A stretch of DNA of 64,000 nt from Diadema setosum (lineage: Eukaryota; Echinodermata; Echinoidea; Diadematoida; Diadematidae), in NCBI GenBank assembly GCA_033980235.1, contig CM067070.1:26688627-26752626 (forward strand), in the 5' to 3' direction. Position numbers and translations under genes: made by a program. The notes below the pieces were generated by a model. The model was given only the letters and a program-made list of their open reading frames with translations, was not told the DNA's origin and ran no database searches. This document shows, piece by piece, positions 38,301-53,331 of the stretch (position 1 is its first letter; each line of letters starts with the position of its first letter).

Positions 38301-41300
38301 TGGGCGGGGGTGGGGGGAGGGGGAAATTGGACAAGTGCCAGATAATCTTCGACACTAGAATTCAAACGTCGTGTTTTGATGCAATGACCAGTCTATATAA
38401 AGAAATCTGACACCTTGTTTACCAGCGCATTTACTGCACTCTCTTGCCAACATGAAGATTGCCAAAATAGGAGGGTGTTGGGGTAGGGGGAAGGGGTACG
38501 ATGACAGCAAAACTTGTGCCCACGAAAACAGTCTGTGTCTAAAAAAGTATCAATCTATCAAAACATGTAGGTAGCAGAAGTTCCAAAGGTAGTAATGAGG
38601 AACATGGTAGGTGGGATATCGAAGTCATAACTCTGAACATTCCAGACTTCGACTGGTCAAGTCACATTCTACTACTTTCTGAGCCCCTGAGCAAAGCATG
38701 ACACTCTAAAATCTTGAAGAAAAAAAAATGGCTGTCAGACAAGTTCCCGTGGGTCCTGAAACGTACCTCGTGTGATTTTGATGTGTGCGCGACGAAGCCA
38801 CCTCCGTGTATGTGTATGAGTAGACCCTTGGACATGGGGCTGGGCGGTTTCTTGGGCGGTTTCTTGGTGTTCCGCGAGTTCTTTCCGTTCTGTTGTGCCG
38901 TCTCCTCAGCCTCATTCAGCCAGCCCTGAGATGAGAAGACGCAAATGGGATGAAAAAGAAAAAAGAACCAAATTGTTAGCAACAACATCAAGTATATATC
39001 TTCTTCTGCTACAGATACATCTACCTCAACAAAGACAAATGTTTTCAAGAAAGTTAAAAAGTCTGTGGGCAACAGAAAGACAAAACCTCAATTTTCACTC
39101 ATAAAGAATAGTTGCAAGAGGAATCAACCAGTTTGAAAACAGTTTACTATAAACATGGTGATTGTATGATTCACACAAATATTTTGATAGTGATACAGTA
39201 CTTTCGGAATTTGAATGTAATAATTTGATTCCACTAGAACATCATTATGTATCGCATGATTCACAAGAGATCTTAACAGCAATGAAATGATTTCTTTTCT
39301 AAACTTTGCCTCATGCTCGAATGTCATCATTTTAATCCATTAGATCACCATTCCACAGCTCAGTTGCCATACTTTCAACCATTCCCGTAATTGAGCCAAC
39401 CACCACGCTGAACAGCGTCTGCGAAAAGACAATCCCTTCGCGGCGATGAAAGAATCAGGGCAACTCCTCACTATCACCATGGCAACGGCACACGCCGCAC
39501 CTGCGAACAGGCAAACACAGGCATCAGGCTCGCTCGATTGTAAATAAGAGCATATTGGAAGACATCATGACCCCTCCCTGGGGATGGCTGTGGATAGAAT
39601 TCTAAACTTTTTGAGAAGCGGTTCGGATTGCTGACGTCCCTCGGTGCTCTTTGCCGGTGAGCCTGGCATGTGCCTAATCCTCAACTGAGTGAGCAATCTA
39701 ATCTCCCACTGAATTCATTTAGTCTCGTCTGTGACATGTCTGTGTACAACGTCGATAGCATTCTAAGATCTCGGCCCTGGGAGGGTTAATATTCTGCATC
39801 ATCCTGAGCCTGCACAGTACTGTTTTCATGTCAAGACACGCTGTCCAGAAAACAATAATGAGACAACAAAACAATACTTGGATATAATTACAAGAACTAT
39901 TCTTTACATTTCTATTTAAAAATAACGTCAGGGGAGGGGTCATTTTGAAAGCAAAACAAAAAATAGGACAAAAATGCTTCAAGGACTGTTCACAACATGC
40001 TAGAATGATACACTTAATTTCTCTTTCATCATAGAAGAATTATAACACTCCATGCAGCTACACGTGTAAAGAAATCCCCACAAGCTTTTGGCGCAGCTGC
40101 AAATACAAGTCCCTTTCATTAATCAGACCATGAGGGAAGCTACTGAATAATATCAAAACCAATAGATTACACTGCACAGAGTGTGTAGCAGATTAAGGGA
40201 ATTCTCTCACAACAAGTGACTATCTTGCCCCTCTGCTTTACAAGCAATTATAAAAATCTTTGATGCAATTCTCTTTCCACTAAAAGACACTCGGACCTTC
40301 TAGAATGTAGTCCCTTGAAAGGTGGTAGAGTTTACTTGTCTCAAGCACAATTTTCCAGAAATTGGAGCATATTTTTAAGGGCGGAGTCATCCATGTTTCC
40401 CCTTCCTATTCCTTTACCTTGCTGCTTGGCACACATGACTGATGGGGAAAAACAAGCTTCTAAAACTTGTTCATCATCAAATCCCAGTTCTAAGACATCC
40501 TTTCACCACAAACTCTCTCCTTCCATTTCTCTCCCTTTCTCACATTCTTCTATTTCCCTCCACATATATAACAATATCTATTTTTCTCTACACATTTAGC
40601 TGTTTATCTCGATTCTGTCTATGTTGTTCACATCTCACGTGTAGCTTGAACATTAACACTGCCATCCTTTAGCATACCAAGTCAAAGAAACCACTATTTG
40701 TTGGTTTGGTGCTGTATCATTTTCTCACTACATTTCATTACTCAAATATTAAAGGAACAGAAACAAATTCTTTCTCTTCAGCCAAACTTTGCTCGTAAGG
40801 AAATATACCATGATTTACTTTGGCTGCTGAATATTAAAAAGTCTCTTAGAATCTTGAGGTTCATAATTGATCCTCAAATCAGCAATACAATTAAGCAGAT
40901 TAAGGTCTACTCTCTCTCTCTCTAAACATTACATGCTTGCAAAATTTCTAGCTTTAACCAGTACATTCTGCTCTTCTTCAAGCATTAAGGCCCGAATTCA
41001 CGAAGGTTGTTAAAATCTAGACCATGGTTTCAATTCAAACCATGGACTGCAATAAGCACAAAATATGCGAACCATTGGCATGTGCATATCAACACTCATT
41101 TGTTACTGGACGTCTGTTGGCATACGCAATTGGTCAATCGTATATATGCAGAAGAAATCTGCATAAACCACGGTCTACATGTAAAACCTCCTTTGTGAAT
41201 TCGGGCCACTGAGTTTCCCAAATTAATGATGTCAAGAATATCAATAAATTTGAGGATGTTGAGATGATGATTCCATTGGCAAAATTTCCCCCAAGCCTGA

Positions 41301-43034
41301 TGGGTTACAGATAATATGGAAATACAAATGCTGAAATTTCTGAAATACAAGAAACCTCCCGGAAGCCCAAGTGTCCGGGAAGTAGACACTCGACATTCAT
41401 CGTGTCATCAATTGCTCGTCAAACATATCTAGACGCAATGCGAGTCCAAAAAAATTCCTGCACGGGATAGTCTTACAGGAAACGCGTACGTAAAGCAGGA
41501 AATGCAATTTCAGGTTCGCCGACGGCAAGTTTTGATGGGGCATGGCGACATCTCCGTTGCACACATGAAAAGAAGAAATGCAATTTTAGGATGCTGCCGG
41601 CAAGTTTCGCCCTAGTGTAATGACATCTTGGTTGAAGACATTTTACACGGGTCTATCGCGTCTTTCGTTCCTTTTTTAATTGCTTTGGATGAAAGTATCA
41701 ATCTTGAATTCTAGGCGATAATTCTCTTTTAATTTCTTCTAAATCCTGTTTTCTGGTGTTGGCAATTTTTATCCAATATTTGGAAGTCTATTTTGGGTCC
41801 TCAAATGATAAGACTCCCCCCCCCCCCAAAAAAAAAAATATATAATAATAATGATGATAATTATAATAAATAAATAAATAAATATAAGAATAAAAATTGC
41901 TGAACAGAAGCCTATTTCCAATCCCATATCCATAACAGCAACTCATTGCTAGACAACAGAACTTGAAACTCAGCCGTGTAGATACGTGTGTGTGTGTGTG
42001 TGCATGGATGAATAAATGAATGAATATGTGTATCTATGTGTGTGCGTTTGTGCATGGGCATGTCTGCATGTGTGTGTGTGTGTGTGCATGTGTGTGTGCA
42101 CAGATGTAGGCCTATGTATGTGTGTGTATGCATGTCTGTTTGATTGTATGAATGTGTGTGCATGAATGTGTGTATGAAGACTATTAATGCAGAAAACATA
42201 CCGTGTAAAATTCCATTTTCAAAGTTTTTACCTTAAGGTCATCATCAAATACAGAAAAATTCTTTTCAATGGTACTGCACTCATTGCATAAAAATATTTT
42301 TGAAGATGTTATCAATATCATCACCTACACTGCATTCATTTCCTTTGTTTTTCAGCAGCTTCAATTTTAAACATCTCACAACGATAAAGGATATATTGGT
42401 TTTTGCATTTAAGCTCTTTGTATTCATGTATGTATGGCTGTATGTGTGTACACGCATCTGTGTGTACAGTATGTGAAGCCACATATCCACAGTAGATATC
42501 AAACTACCAGTCTGTCTGTGTATAATGTTTATCTCCTCTGGATCAAAACATCGCGACTCAAATCATATCCACGCATCCATGTCCGGCGATCGTCTGGAAA
42601 TCTCTCTTCAGGCTAGTCGAGCTGTTTGACTAACGTCTGCCACGCTCTCCGTCTGCCTGTCTGTCAGTCAATCTGTTTGACCACTGTCTGCTTTCATTCC
42701 TGTCTGATGTTTGACGAGAGAGTGCAGGTGTTTCTGTCTCAGACACTGCATTTTGCTTCCATCTTGTATGACTGCAGACCTGTGGGAGATATTCTCAATG
42801 CATTTCAAAATTGTCTTTCTCTCTCACTCTCTCTTTCTCTTCACTATCTTTCTCTCTCTCTCTTTTTCTCATCATTTTTTCCTTTTTTTTCACATCAATT
42901 CTAACTCTTGTTCTCATTCTCATCCTCTCTATACATTCATGTATTCTCTATATATACACATATATTCATATGTTCTTTCTCTCTCTCTCTATTATATATA
43001 TATGCATATATAAAATATATTCATATGTTCTCTT

Positions 43035-43071
<37 letters not shown>

Positions 43072-46000
43072 GCATATATGAAATATATTCATAGTTTCTC
43101 TTTCTCTCTATGATAGATGTATGCATATAGGCATATTGTATATCCCTCTCTTTTTCTCTCCCTTTCTCTCACAATTTCTATCTCATGTTCTCACTCTCTT
43201 CCTCTCTATACATTCATATATTCTCTCTATATATACACATATATATTCATATGTTCTCTCTCTCTCTCTCTATTATATATATATATGCATATATAAAATA
43301 TATTCATATTTTCTCTTTCTCTCTATGATAGATGTATGCATATAGACATATTGCATATCCCTCTCTTTTTCTCTCTCTTTCTCTCACCATTTCTATCTCG
43401 TGTTCTCACTCTTCTTCTAAAAGTATATTTCTCTATCTTTCTCTCCCTTTCTCTTTTGTTCCCAGCCTTTCTATAACTTGCCCTGACTCTCTCTCTATTT
43501 TTCTCCCTATTTTGCCATCTCCTCCACACATAGCGTGTATCCATGATACTGATGAAGTGCTAACCACACATTAAGATGCAGTCCCATCCCTCAATGTCTC
43601 CATCCACCATCAAAACATCTTCTTCCCTCGCTTCCCCCATTGCTCAGTCCCCAAACGCCGGTGGATGTGCAAACACACAACACACCCCCACACTCACCCA
43701 GACAGCTGGTGGCTTTTTTTTTTTTTGGGGGGGGGGGGGGGGGAAGACAACCCAGCCGGTGCTGTATACACGCTGCCATGGCAACCACATCATTTGCCAA
43801 ATCACGGCAGCAGCCAAACACACATCAGGCAGGAGAAGGATTCCTGGCTAATTTGGAAAGAGCCGTCAGAGGCACGTGCTAACTTTTGATTTGTCTGTCT
43901 GGCTAAAATTCTCTCATCTCTGTAATTATGTTCTCACCTACCTCATATGGAACTCCATGCCCCTCCCCCATACCCTCCCCCCCCCCCATGCCCCCATCCT
44001 CCCTCCCCCCTTTCTTCAATGAACTCAGAGGCAGCATCAGCCTATAAACAAGTTTCCTTTCCATCACTGTCTACTAAAATGGCGCCAATTCCACTGGATA
44101 TCTGCAGAGCAAACCGTGTTCCCACCGATTCTTGTGATGCATGGAGGACTTTAGGATTGACCTTTGCATGACCTTTCTTTCTATAAGAGGAGCTCACAGT
44201 TAACTGCACGCCATTTTCAATGTGTTTAAAAATGGTCCCACCCTTCTGTTCCGATCAAGCTGGTCATGATCTGACCTTGAGAAGACCAAAATATGAAGTA
44301 TCATTATAGTCCTTTTATTAACAACACATATTAAACACTCTTTCCACACCTTTACTTATAATTATATATCTATATTGGTATGTATAAATACTTTGATGAT
44401 AGAACTCAGAGTTTTTTTTTTTAATGCCTTATCATTATGAAGTCTTACCTCAAAGCCCATGTCACAACAAGGAGAATGAGCTAATGTGAAATTTGATATT
44501 CACATCAAAACATTGAGCAATGATATGTTGTTGGTTTTGTTTTTGTTGTTTATTTGAGATTGCAATATCATAAATTATACTGATATTAGTAGCAAAGTCT
44601 AAGGGAAGTAAGACCTTTTTTTTTCATAATGTAAAACACCATGGATGATAAGAATTTGTTTTTCCAAATATTTCTGATACAGAGTAACCTCTGGTATTTG
44701 TAGACGGAATTGAGCAGACAACAGACATTATGCCATAGAATTACATCATTTCAAACATGCAAATAAATCTCTGCAAGGCCATTCCACAACAGACCACAAT
44801 ATACTGATATGGATTTTAAAAGACTGACACATCTGTAATATACAACAGCCACATTGAAATAATGACCCCTTTACCTGCTGAATTCTCTGTCCCAACACTT
44901 TCTTTAATATCAATGTTTCATTTTTTAAAAAGTGCACAACTTTAACTCGCTTTGACTTTCTGTGATTTAATTGTACCTATCAAGGCCAGCCTGAGCACAT
45001 TAATTCCCTTCAAATAATTCTGAAACAGAAACAAATACACACAGACACACATACACACACACACACACACACACGCACACACTTCTAGACAATCTACAAA
45101 GTACAAATATGTACAGCCATAGGTCTTAATTCATAACATCCCCTCAAGAGAACGACCACATAAAAACGCATTGATGGGACTAAGCAACATCCTCCAATCT
45201 TAGACACTGCAGCTCTGGAAAATAATCAGATAATCATGATATTCTCCAGAGTATCTGTATTCACTGAAGTGGAAGGGGAAATGGGTTTTGAACAGTAATA
45301 GTCTCCAGCAGTAATTTCATCAGAGAATTTTTCAGTCTCACTTGAAAGGGATTTAATCACGCAACTGCACATAATCTTTCAACAATACCAAATAACACTG
45401 ATGGAGCACATGTACATGTACTGCAAATAGCACGTACAGGTGCATTGAAGCACAATGAAGTACATTGTATAGGGAATGGCACGGAATTTCAATCTAATTT
45501 TTCTTATTCAATATCCATGTTTCTTCCGCACTTTGGATTCAATTCAGTCTATTCTGATCGATTTGAATTATTCATGCATCAGCGATTAAAAAGTAGAAAT
45601 CATCAAAAGCTGCTGCACCAGTGTAACAGAACTAATGTTCTCTGCATGTACATGTAGTCCCTTGTATGCATATCTGTGTGTGGGTGGATGTGTGCGCAGC
45701 CTGCCCACACATTCAGTCTTCTGCACACAGTATCAAATATGAGTGGCTAGCTATTTTCTCTTTACCTTGAACACAATTAACTCAGATGGACTGATGCATT
45801 CACGGCAGCATCTACTCATCCTGATTAGACTGAGCCGCATGTAATCTGCATTAGTTCTATGGCCATGTGTGGAACATGACAATAAGACCACTTAACGCCT
45901 AAGTAATGCACGTATATCAATCATCAAATATGGAGCTGGCAACATTCGTCAATACGAGACTGACAGTACCCACCGAGGGCGCCATCAAAGGGTGTCATCA

Positions 46001-49000
46001 CTGGCGCCACCCTGGGAATTGGAAGGAACTGATATCACAGAAGGTGCAGTTTATCGACAATATTAGCTACCAATCACTGTCCCATTTGAGCAAATACGTG
46101 CTGTACAGTTTCATAAAAAACTAGAGAAGCACTCTGAGCGCGCAGACCTCCACCAAGCAGCTCATTTCCACCATTAATCTTACTATCCAGATGAGATCAG
46201 TGATTTCCACTCATACGTATGCATGCTGAAAATCACCCAATTTCCCAATGTAGACACCCTTTGGTCCGAATTCAAGAAGGTGGTACAATTAAAACCATGG
46301 TTTAAACCATGGTTTGTGCAAATTTCTTCTGCGTAAATAGGATGGACAGATCGAGTACGCCAACAGACGTCCAGTAGCAAACGCGCATTGATATGCGCAT
46401 GTCAAAGGTACGCCTATTTCATGCTAATTTCTGACCATGGTACAAATTTTTTACCATGGTCTCGGTTTAAACCACCTTCGCGAATTCGGGCCCGTTTGTT
46501 ACGTCATCAGCTAACATTGAACCAATTCTTGACTGTAATGAAGAAAGGAATTGCAGATATGCACAGGCTTTTAAGCAACAGGAGTATGCAATTTTTTTCT
46601 TTCTTTCCGTGAGCATCATACAAGGGCAAATACAGCATCATGTTCTTAAACAATTTCTCCTTCATCTTATACCAATCACCTTGAATGCTTTCAACCTTTG
46701 TAAGTAGCAAATTACTTACGGAAATCACTGAATGCGTGTGTCTAGATCATGTATAGCTTAGGACTGGGCACCCACAAGCATGTATGTTATATGCAGTCGA
46801 GCATGTATGTTATATGCAGTTGATCATAATCAAAGTGCCACTGATGTGGGTTTTTTTTTGTATTTACACACATCACTGTGAGCATCAAATAGGGCTGCTG
46901 CAAAGTGCACATCGTTCTTTCGATTTCCACAAGTTCTGATTGACAGGTCTGATTTGATCACATGCAGAAGTGTAGTTATGAAAGGTTTGTGATTTCAAAT
47001 GACTGGTAAACAAAAAAAAAGAAGAAAATTGCTCAGACACCCAAGGTTTGAATGTCATCCACACTTCTAGCAGGTGAGAAAGGACTCAATTTATCCGGTC
47101 GTTTCCTCAAGATTAGTTTGATTGACCGCAATCTAATGGACTTTTATTACCTGGCACATTGCCAAAAGCAAGCCGAGCGCACTGCATCATGGGAGAACAG
47201 AGAGAAAGCTGATTAATGGCACAGATGGAGACTCCAACCCACATGTCTTTTTGCACTTCCGACTCAGTCAACAAGCATGTCAAGTTCGCATATTCTGCTC
47301 AAATGCACAAACCAGCTGAAACCCATCGGTAAATCACCAAATTCCAAAGTACAATGAAAACGCTTTTCGCGATTCCATTCCTGTCATAGGTAGCTTGCAT
47401 CTTATGTGGTGACTGACTATCAAGCCATGTTTTGTACTGGATCTGTGAGTAAATTATCAGTTTCTGTAACTGTTTTGCGGGCAAAAGTCATGCCTCTACA
47501 ATAATGTAGCTACTGGAAACAATCTTAGATTGAACAGTCATACAATTTACATCAAAGCAAAGCTTGGCATTTTCTCTACAACTTTGCTCACAACATGTCA
47601 ACAGTAACAAAATCTATAAAATTTACATTGATTTCAAAGAGAGAATGCTTTCCCAAAGCATGTTTATGTTGCTGTCTTAGAATAATGTGGCACACAGGGG
47701 GTTTACACCATGGCATATAAAGAGTTAAAAGGGAGATTCTTCCGCCTGAATACCTTACGCGTAGCAAACTGGAATCTCTGATCGTGCAAACATGCGCACA
47801 ATACTATGTGGGCGTAGCGCACATCGTGACTAAGAAGCGTGACGTTGTGGCCATGATCTGGGACCTGCTCACAATGTATATCAAGGGCTATGCATCCTCT
47901 GGGTTGTAATCTATGTTCCTTGGTGCTATCTTAGCCTTATTTAAAAAAAAACAACAACAACAAACAAACAGATAATGACCAAACCATCGAATCCGGTATG
48001 TGCCTGACTGTTTGCAAGGACCCTGATCATTAATGTGCCTGAGCTGTGACCCTCTCTTACACTAGACCTCCATAATTATGTCCTTTCAAAGACACACCTA
48101 CAGCATTTTGCTGCTCCCAAAATATTCATTCTTAGACAGAGCAGCAGGATGACCCAAAATATTACTCCAGTTGTGGTCAAATTGGAGCCTCTCAAAGTCA
48201 AGACAGGCAGGCTTCCGACTCTAGTCACCTCACCACACGGAAAGAAGCTCTCATGCTGTCCACAATCAATTTCTGCGGTAACGTGATGTCGAGGTTTATC
48301 ACTGAGAAATCTGAACAATGCCTGAATCACTTGTCGGCTAAAAACAGAGAACGCATCTTGCACACAAATATACAGGGGATGGCCTGCACTCTGCAGAATT
48401 ATCAAACAATGCATTTTCATCTGATTTTTGTGGTTGTTGCACAGGATAAAATAGTGAGTTCCTCTTTCTTCTTTGACCCATACTGTCGACCACAAAGGGA
48501 TCTATCCAAAAACATAAAACAAATCCCTCTACAAAAATCCTTCTCATTATATAGCACTATTGATTTCAATCTACTGTGTTTGTGGTAATAGTGGCGCGAC
48601 CATATCTGCAACAGGCAACCACACTCATTTTTCTCAGGCTGCGGCTGATGGCCTGCATCGAGTCATCAGCTGCATCATTCCAGACCTCATCATCAGGAGG
48701 CAGCCTGGCTGGATACGGTAACCATGGAAACCATGCTCACTGATCAGTGATGACACTATCACCGTATGTTCTTTGGCAAAAAAAGTGGTATCATTCGCAA
48801 ATTTGATGATGATTGCTTGCGTGACACCAAATCTCTAGTTTCTGCCATCACCTTTTGGTATTTGATGACAAAAGGGGTATGACAAACGAACGTGTGCGTC
48901 ATCAGAAGTTCCACAATGAACGGCAAGGACACAGAGCAATTAATTCTGAGCAAAAACTCTGCAGCAATTATTGCAGAGTCGGTAAGGATTGTCGTCACAC

Positions 49001-52000
49001 AATTCGACTGCACTCCTATGCCATGCCTTCTTCTCTCTTCTCTTAGTATATTGTGTTTTCACAGTATACCAAGTCATCATAATTCATCAATGGTAACAGC
49101 CTCCAAAGGGGAGCGAACAATGCTTTGCGCTGCCCCCGAATCATCCGATTGCTAGAATCATTGCTGACCCCACTTTCACTTCCGATTAGTATCTTCAATT
49201 TTTTGTTGTTTTTGTCCCCTTGAAGGTCTACCAGTTTATGAAGGAGTGGCAAGATTTTGTGAATGAATAAAGTTTGATTCAAGAGCTGTGCATAAAACAA
49301 ATCAGACTTCCGGTCTTACTGAGAATAAATTAGTTCAATTCAAGAGTTGCGCATGAATATACTAATAAGACTTCCTGTTTAAGAGTTTGCATTTTAAAAT
49401 TTCATGAGATAGACAAAAAAAAAAGCACTCTCTGACTTGGACTGTTCTACTTCTTGAGTGCATCCTGCCACAATGCAGACAAAATAACCAAACTTTAACC
49501 CTATTCTAACTGGGGGGGGGGGGGTCAAACTGACCCGACCTCGACGTTTCGCGCCACGATTTCGCAACGCGCAAAGCTTTTTCCGCGTCGTTTCACGACT
49601 TTTTTCATTGAAGTCTCCCGCATATTTTGAGACCAAATTTGCGACGTCCGGGTACACCGTTTTGAAGTTACATAATGTTTTGCATATGCATGTCAACCAA
49701 AAAACAGCTCATATTCATGATATCGTGTGCAAATCCAATGCAAATTGTGTTTTTTGGTTAAATTGATATAAATTAGATTATTTCAACTTTTAACCATTGA
49801 AATTAATCAATTCTAGTGTACATAAGCCTGAAAAAGTGCCTGCAACAAGTTTTGGCAAAAAAACAATGGAAAACAAAAGGTTGAAAAAACAGTAAAATAC
49901 GTAAGAAGTTAACAAAACAATAAAAAACAAAAGAAATTCATTTCAATTGAGCTATATTTTTATACAAAAATTGTTTGATGTGTCTTGAGGAATTCTGACA
50001 CAAAAATTCAGCAATCCTCCAGTCTTTTTAATGGAGTTATAGGTGAAAATATGATTTCATGCACAAATTTGCATAATTAATTTATTAAAAATAGAAAGGC
50101 AATATTTTTCTATTGTGTGACGATGTAATCTTGTAGTTGACATCAAGCTCTATCTTCAGGCAAAATTTCGCGGCGATCGCGCGATCGGCGGCCGAGATCC
50201 GAAGGGGGGGTCAAATTGACCCCCCCCCCCCTCAGTAAAAACTTGGTCTCAAATAGCCCAGTTAGAATAGGGTTAACTGTCAACGAAGCAAACAAACAAA
50301 TGGATCAGAAAGAAATCGCTTGCTTCCACCATCTTACCTGTCCCTCACGCTCCACGAAGCAGAGGAGCCGGATCTGGACAGGGGCGGGGCCGGTGTGGGC
50401 GCAGGGCGGGGTGATGGTGGCCGTCTCCCCCTCCCCCTCGCTCCGCTCCATCTCAAAGTTGTGCGGCTGGATCTGGATGAGTTTGTTGACGGCCACGGAG
50501 CCCGCCATCAGGTTGCACATCTCCTGTGATGAGAAAGAGCAAGAAACACACAACAAAATGATGAGATGAGGAATGAACATAAAACAAAATCAATAACCAG
50601 ACACTCACAAATAGACAAGACAACCATACTGAGAGCACAATGAACTTTACAGAGACATTTTCAGGATGGTAACAGTATCTACAAACTGAAATAGCAGGAA
50701 AGCACATACATAGATAAAGACATTGTATACAAAGGCTGACCCATACATGGAGAAAGAAAGAAATAGATAGAATGGAAAATAGCTGGACTGATAAACGTAG
50801 ATCTGGATATATTGACCTACGTCTATACTGTAGGTAAATACAGATCATGTGCACATACATGTACACACAAACACATACATTTATACATACATGACCATCA
50901 TTTTCAAAACTTAATGCACTAGCCCTTTTCTTCTACCGGCTCAGAAAATACAGCAAAAAAAGCAAATAACGAAAAAATAACTTCATACTTCTGCATGTTG
51001 TGTACACGGATGTATCAAAATACACAAACTCCTTGGCTCACACAGAAACATCCTTGGGGCGCTTAAGGCCAACAGCACAAAAACAAGTGAAAATAAGTCA
51101 ACAAAAGAGACTTTAGCTATCAGCTAGAGATCAAGGTCGAGCTAGAAACTTGAGTTCTATGAGCATCAAAACATCTCTAGGGAGCAACGGGGTGGCTACC
51201 AGGAAGAAACTCCACCCCCCCACCCCCTCTGCACTGAGGGACCCACTTCACATCACTTGCAATTGCACCCTTTCTCGCATCGCTGCATCAGAGTCATCCC
51301 GAAAACCGTCTTCTCTGGGGTCTAGAGACATCATCAACAACCTCCTCACGACATCTATACCTCCACTTCAAGAAGCTGAGCAGCATCAACTTCAGATCAA
51401 GAGGAAAACTTTAAACCTTCTGTGCAGCACTACATCAACTTTACAGTTACTATCGTGACTACTACTGCTGAATTCAAGCATGACTTTTCAGGGCCTGGAT
51501 AAAGGAGATCAGTTTATCACTTTCACTTTTTAATAGTATTCCTTCTCTTCTTTATATCTCCTTCCAACATGAGCCAACATGCTACCATTTTGCTTGTTTG
51601 ACATATACTTTCTTATTTTTGCTGAGTCTTATCTTTCAAGCATCAACACACTGTGTGATCTATCTTAACCCGCTGAAAACAGACTGATTTTGCTACAACA
51701 CGTATATCCCATAGAGAAGTGTCTGAGTATACTCAGGACTCGTCCTCAACGGGTTAAGTGCTGTCAAACCAGAAGGATTCCTGGCATGAAACCTTCACAA
51801 ATTAGAGCTGATGGACTTTCTCACGGCATGAAACTTTCGCAAATCACCACTGGCATTAAATGCATTGTGTAGACAGAGACTTTCACCTGCATTTTACTTC
51901 TGCGAATCTTGGTTCCCGCAAAATTTGAGGAAGTTTCATGCGTGCGAAAACTTCTTGTTTGATAGTACTGCAATTCTTCCAATTATAATTTTTGCCATCT

Positions 52001-53271
52001 AACTAAAAGCCGTATCTACATTATAGAAAGCTACAATATGTTTTCTTCCATTTAAACACTACAAACACGCATGCACATACACACACACACACACACACAA
52101 ACACTACAAACACGCATGCACATACACACACACACACAAACACTACAAACACGCATGCACATACATACACACACACACAAACACTACAAACACGCATGCA
52201 CATACACACACACACAAACACTACAAACATGCATGCACATACATACACACACACACACAAACACACATAAGTACACATAATACTATAGATATACAAACAT
52301 GTATATCCAAATGTATTCAATTATTTCTACGCTTTTTATTCATCCTTCCCAGTATTTGTAATGAGCAAGCCCTAGCAATATTTACCTATAAAACCTGTAT
52401 GATTCTTGACAAACAAAACTTTGACACAGAAATAGTTACACTGCCATAAGACACCAGCCATGCTTTATTTCTTTGATAATCAATCCTGTTATTTACATCT
52501 CAGAAAAAGTTTTTTTTCTTTAGAACTTCGTTCATTCATTCATTCATCATGCATGCATTCGTTCGTTCATTCATTCATTGATTTTTCCATTTCCAACAGA
52601 AACATGGAAATATTTTACAGAAACTGAATACATAAATTTTATCATATTACATAATAAAGGATTGCTTTACAAAATATTACAAGTACACAAAAAATGCTGG
52701 AAATGGGGAGGAATGCTACAAAGCTGAGCTTGTAGGATGCATTCCCCCCACATGTAATACAACAAATTATATGATTGATAGACTGATATACATATGAAGT
52801 GGATAAACAAGAGAAACTAAGATACGGAGACCTATTACTATCTAACTAACCTCATCAACCTAACTACCTAAGATGAAGCTTTGGCTCTTGAGATTATTGG
52901 AATCAATAATACCTTCTCCTTCATTATTTGTCTTCCCAAACTTGTCCGAACTCACATAAAACCCCTACATTCACACACACAGTCTCTCTAGGTCTCCCCC
53001 CCCTCCTCTCCCCACCCCCCCCCCCCACACACACACACTCAAACACTACAACAGAAAGATTTTGTTGGCTCATTGGTTTTGCTTATGGCAAGTACTTCAA
53101 TTTGAAGTAAAAAGCAAAGCAATCAAGCCATGACATTCACTGGACCTACATCAAATTCTTCCAGACAGGCGTATGAAATGGGCCGATCAATTCTGCGCCT
53201 CGCTGCATCTTCCTGGACGCTATGCACTTTACATCCAGTGATTGTTTCAGTGAGGCAACCAAAACACAATT

Positions 53272-53331
<60 letters not shown>

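Larger units (their letters stand above)
31855..38766 (-). other. LIPE: LIPE intron, 6.9 kb
   Basis: The intron holds the GATA/CATA array and purine tract (31920-32970), G-rich homopolymers near 33810 and 34260, two GC-richer islands (33965-34160 and 35165-35535), and the second GGGCCCC MITE (37412-37590). No further exon is supported. Confidence 0.9.
38926..50337 (-). other. LIPE: LIPE intron, 11.4 kb
   Basis: The intron holds two GGCCCGAATTC MITEs in opposite orientation (40989, 46263), a 76 bp direct repeat (41485-41640), GT and CT/TA microsatellites (41990-42180, 42800-43550), homopolymer runs (43727-43743, 43978-43987), a CA tract (45050-45080) and a 782 bp piggyBac-like element (49495-50276). 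No exon is supported. Confidence 0.9.

Noticed and set aside
52053..52262. Regular repeat-and-spacer pattern suggestive of CRISPR
   Set aside because: The spacers are just variable AC runs, and this is a eukaryotic intron. It is a CA minisatellite.
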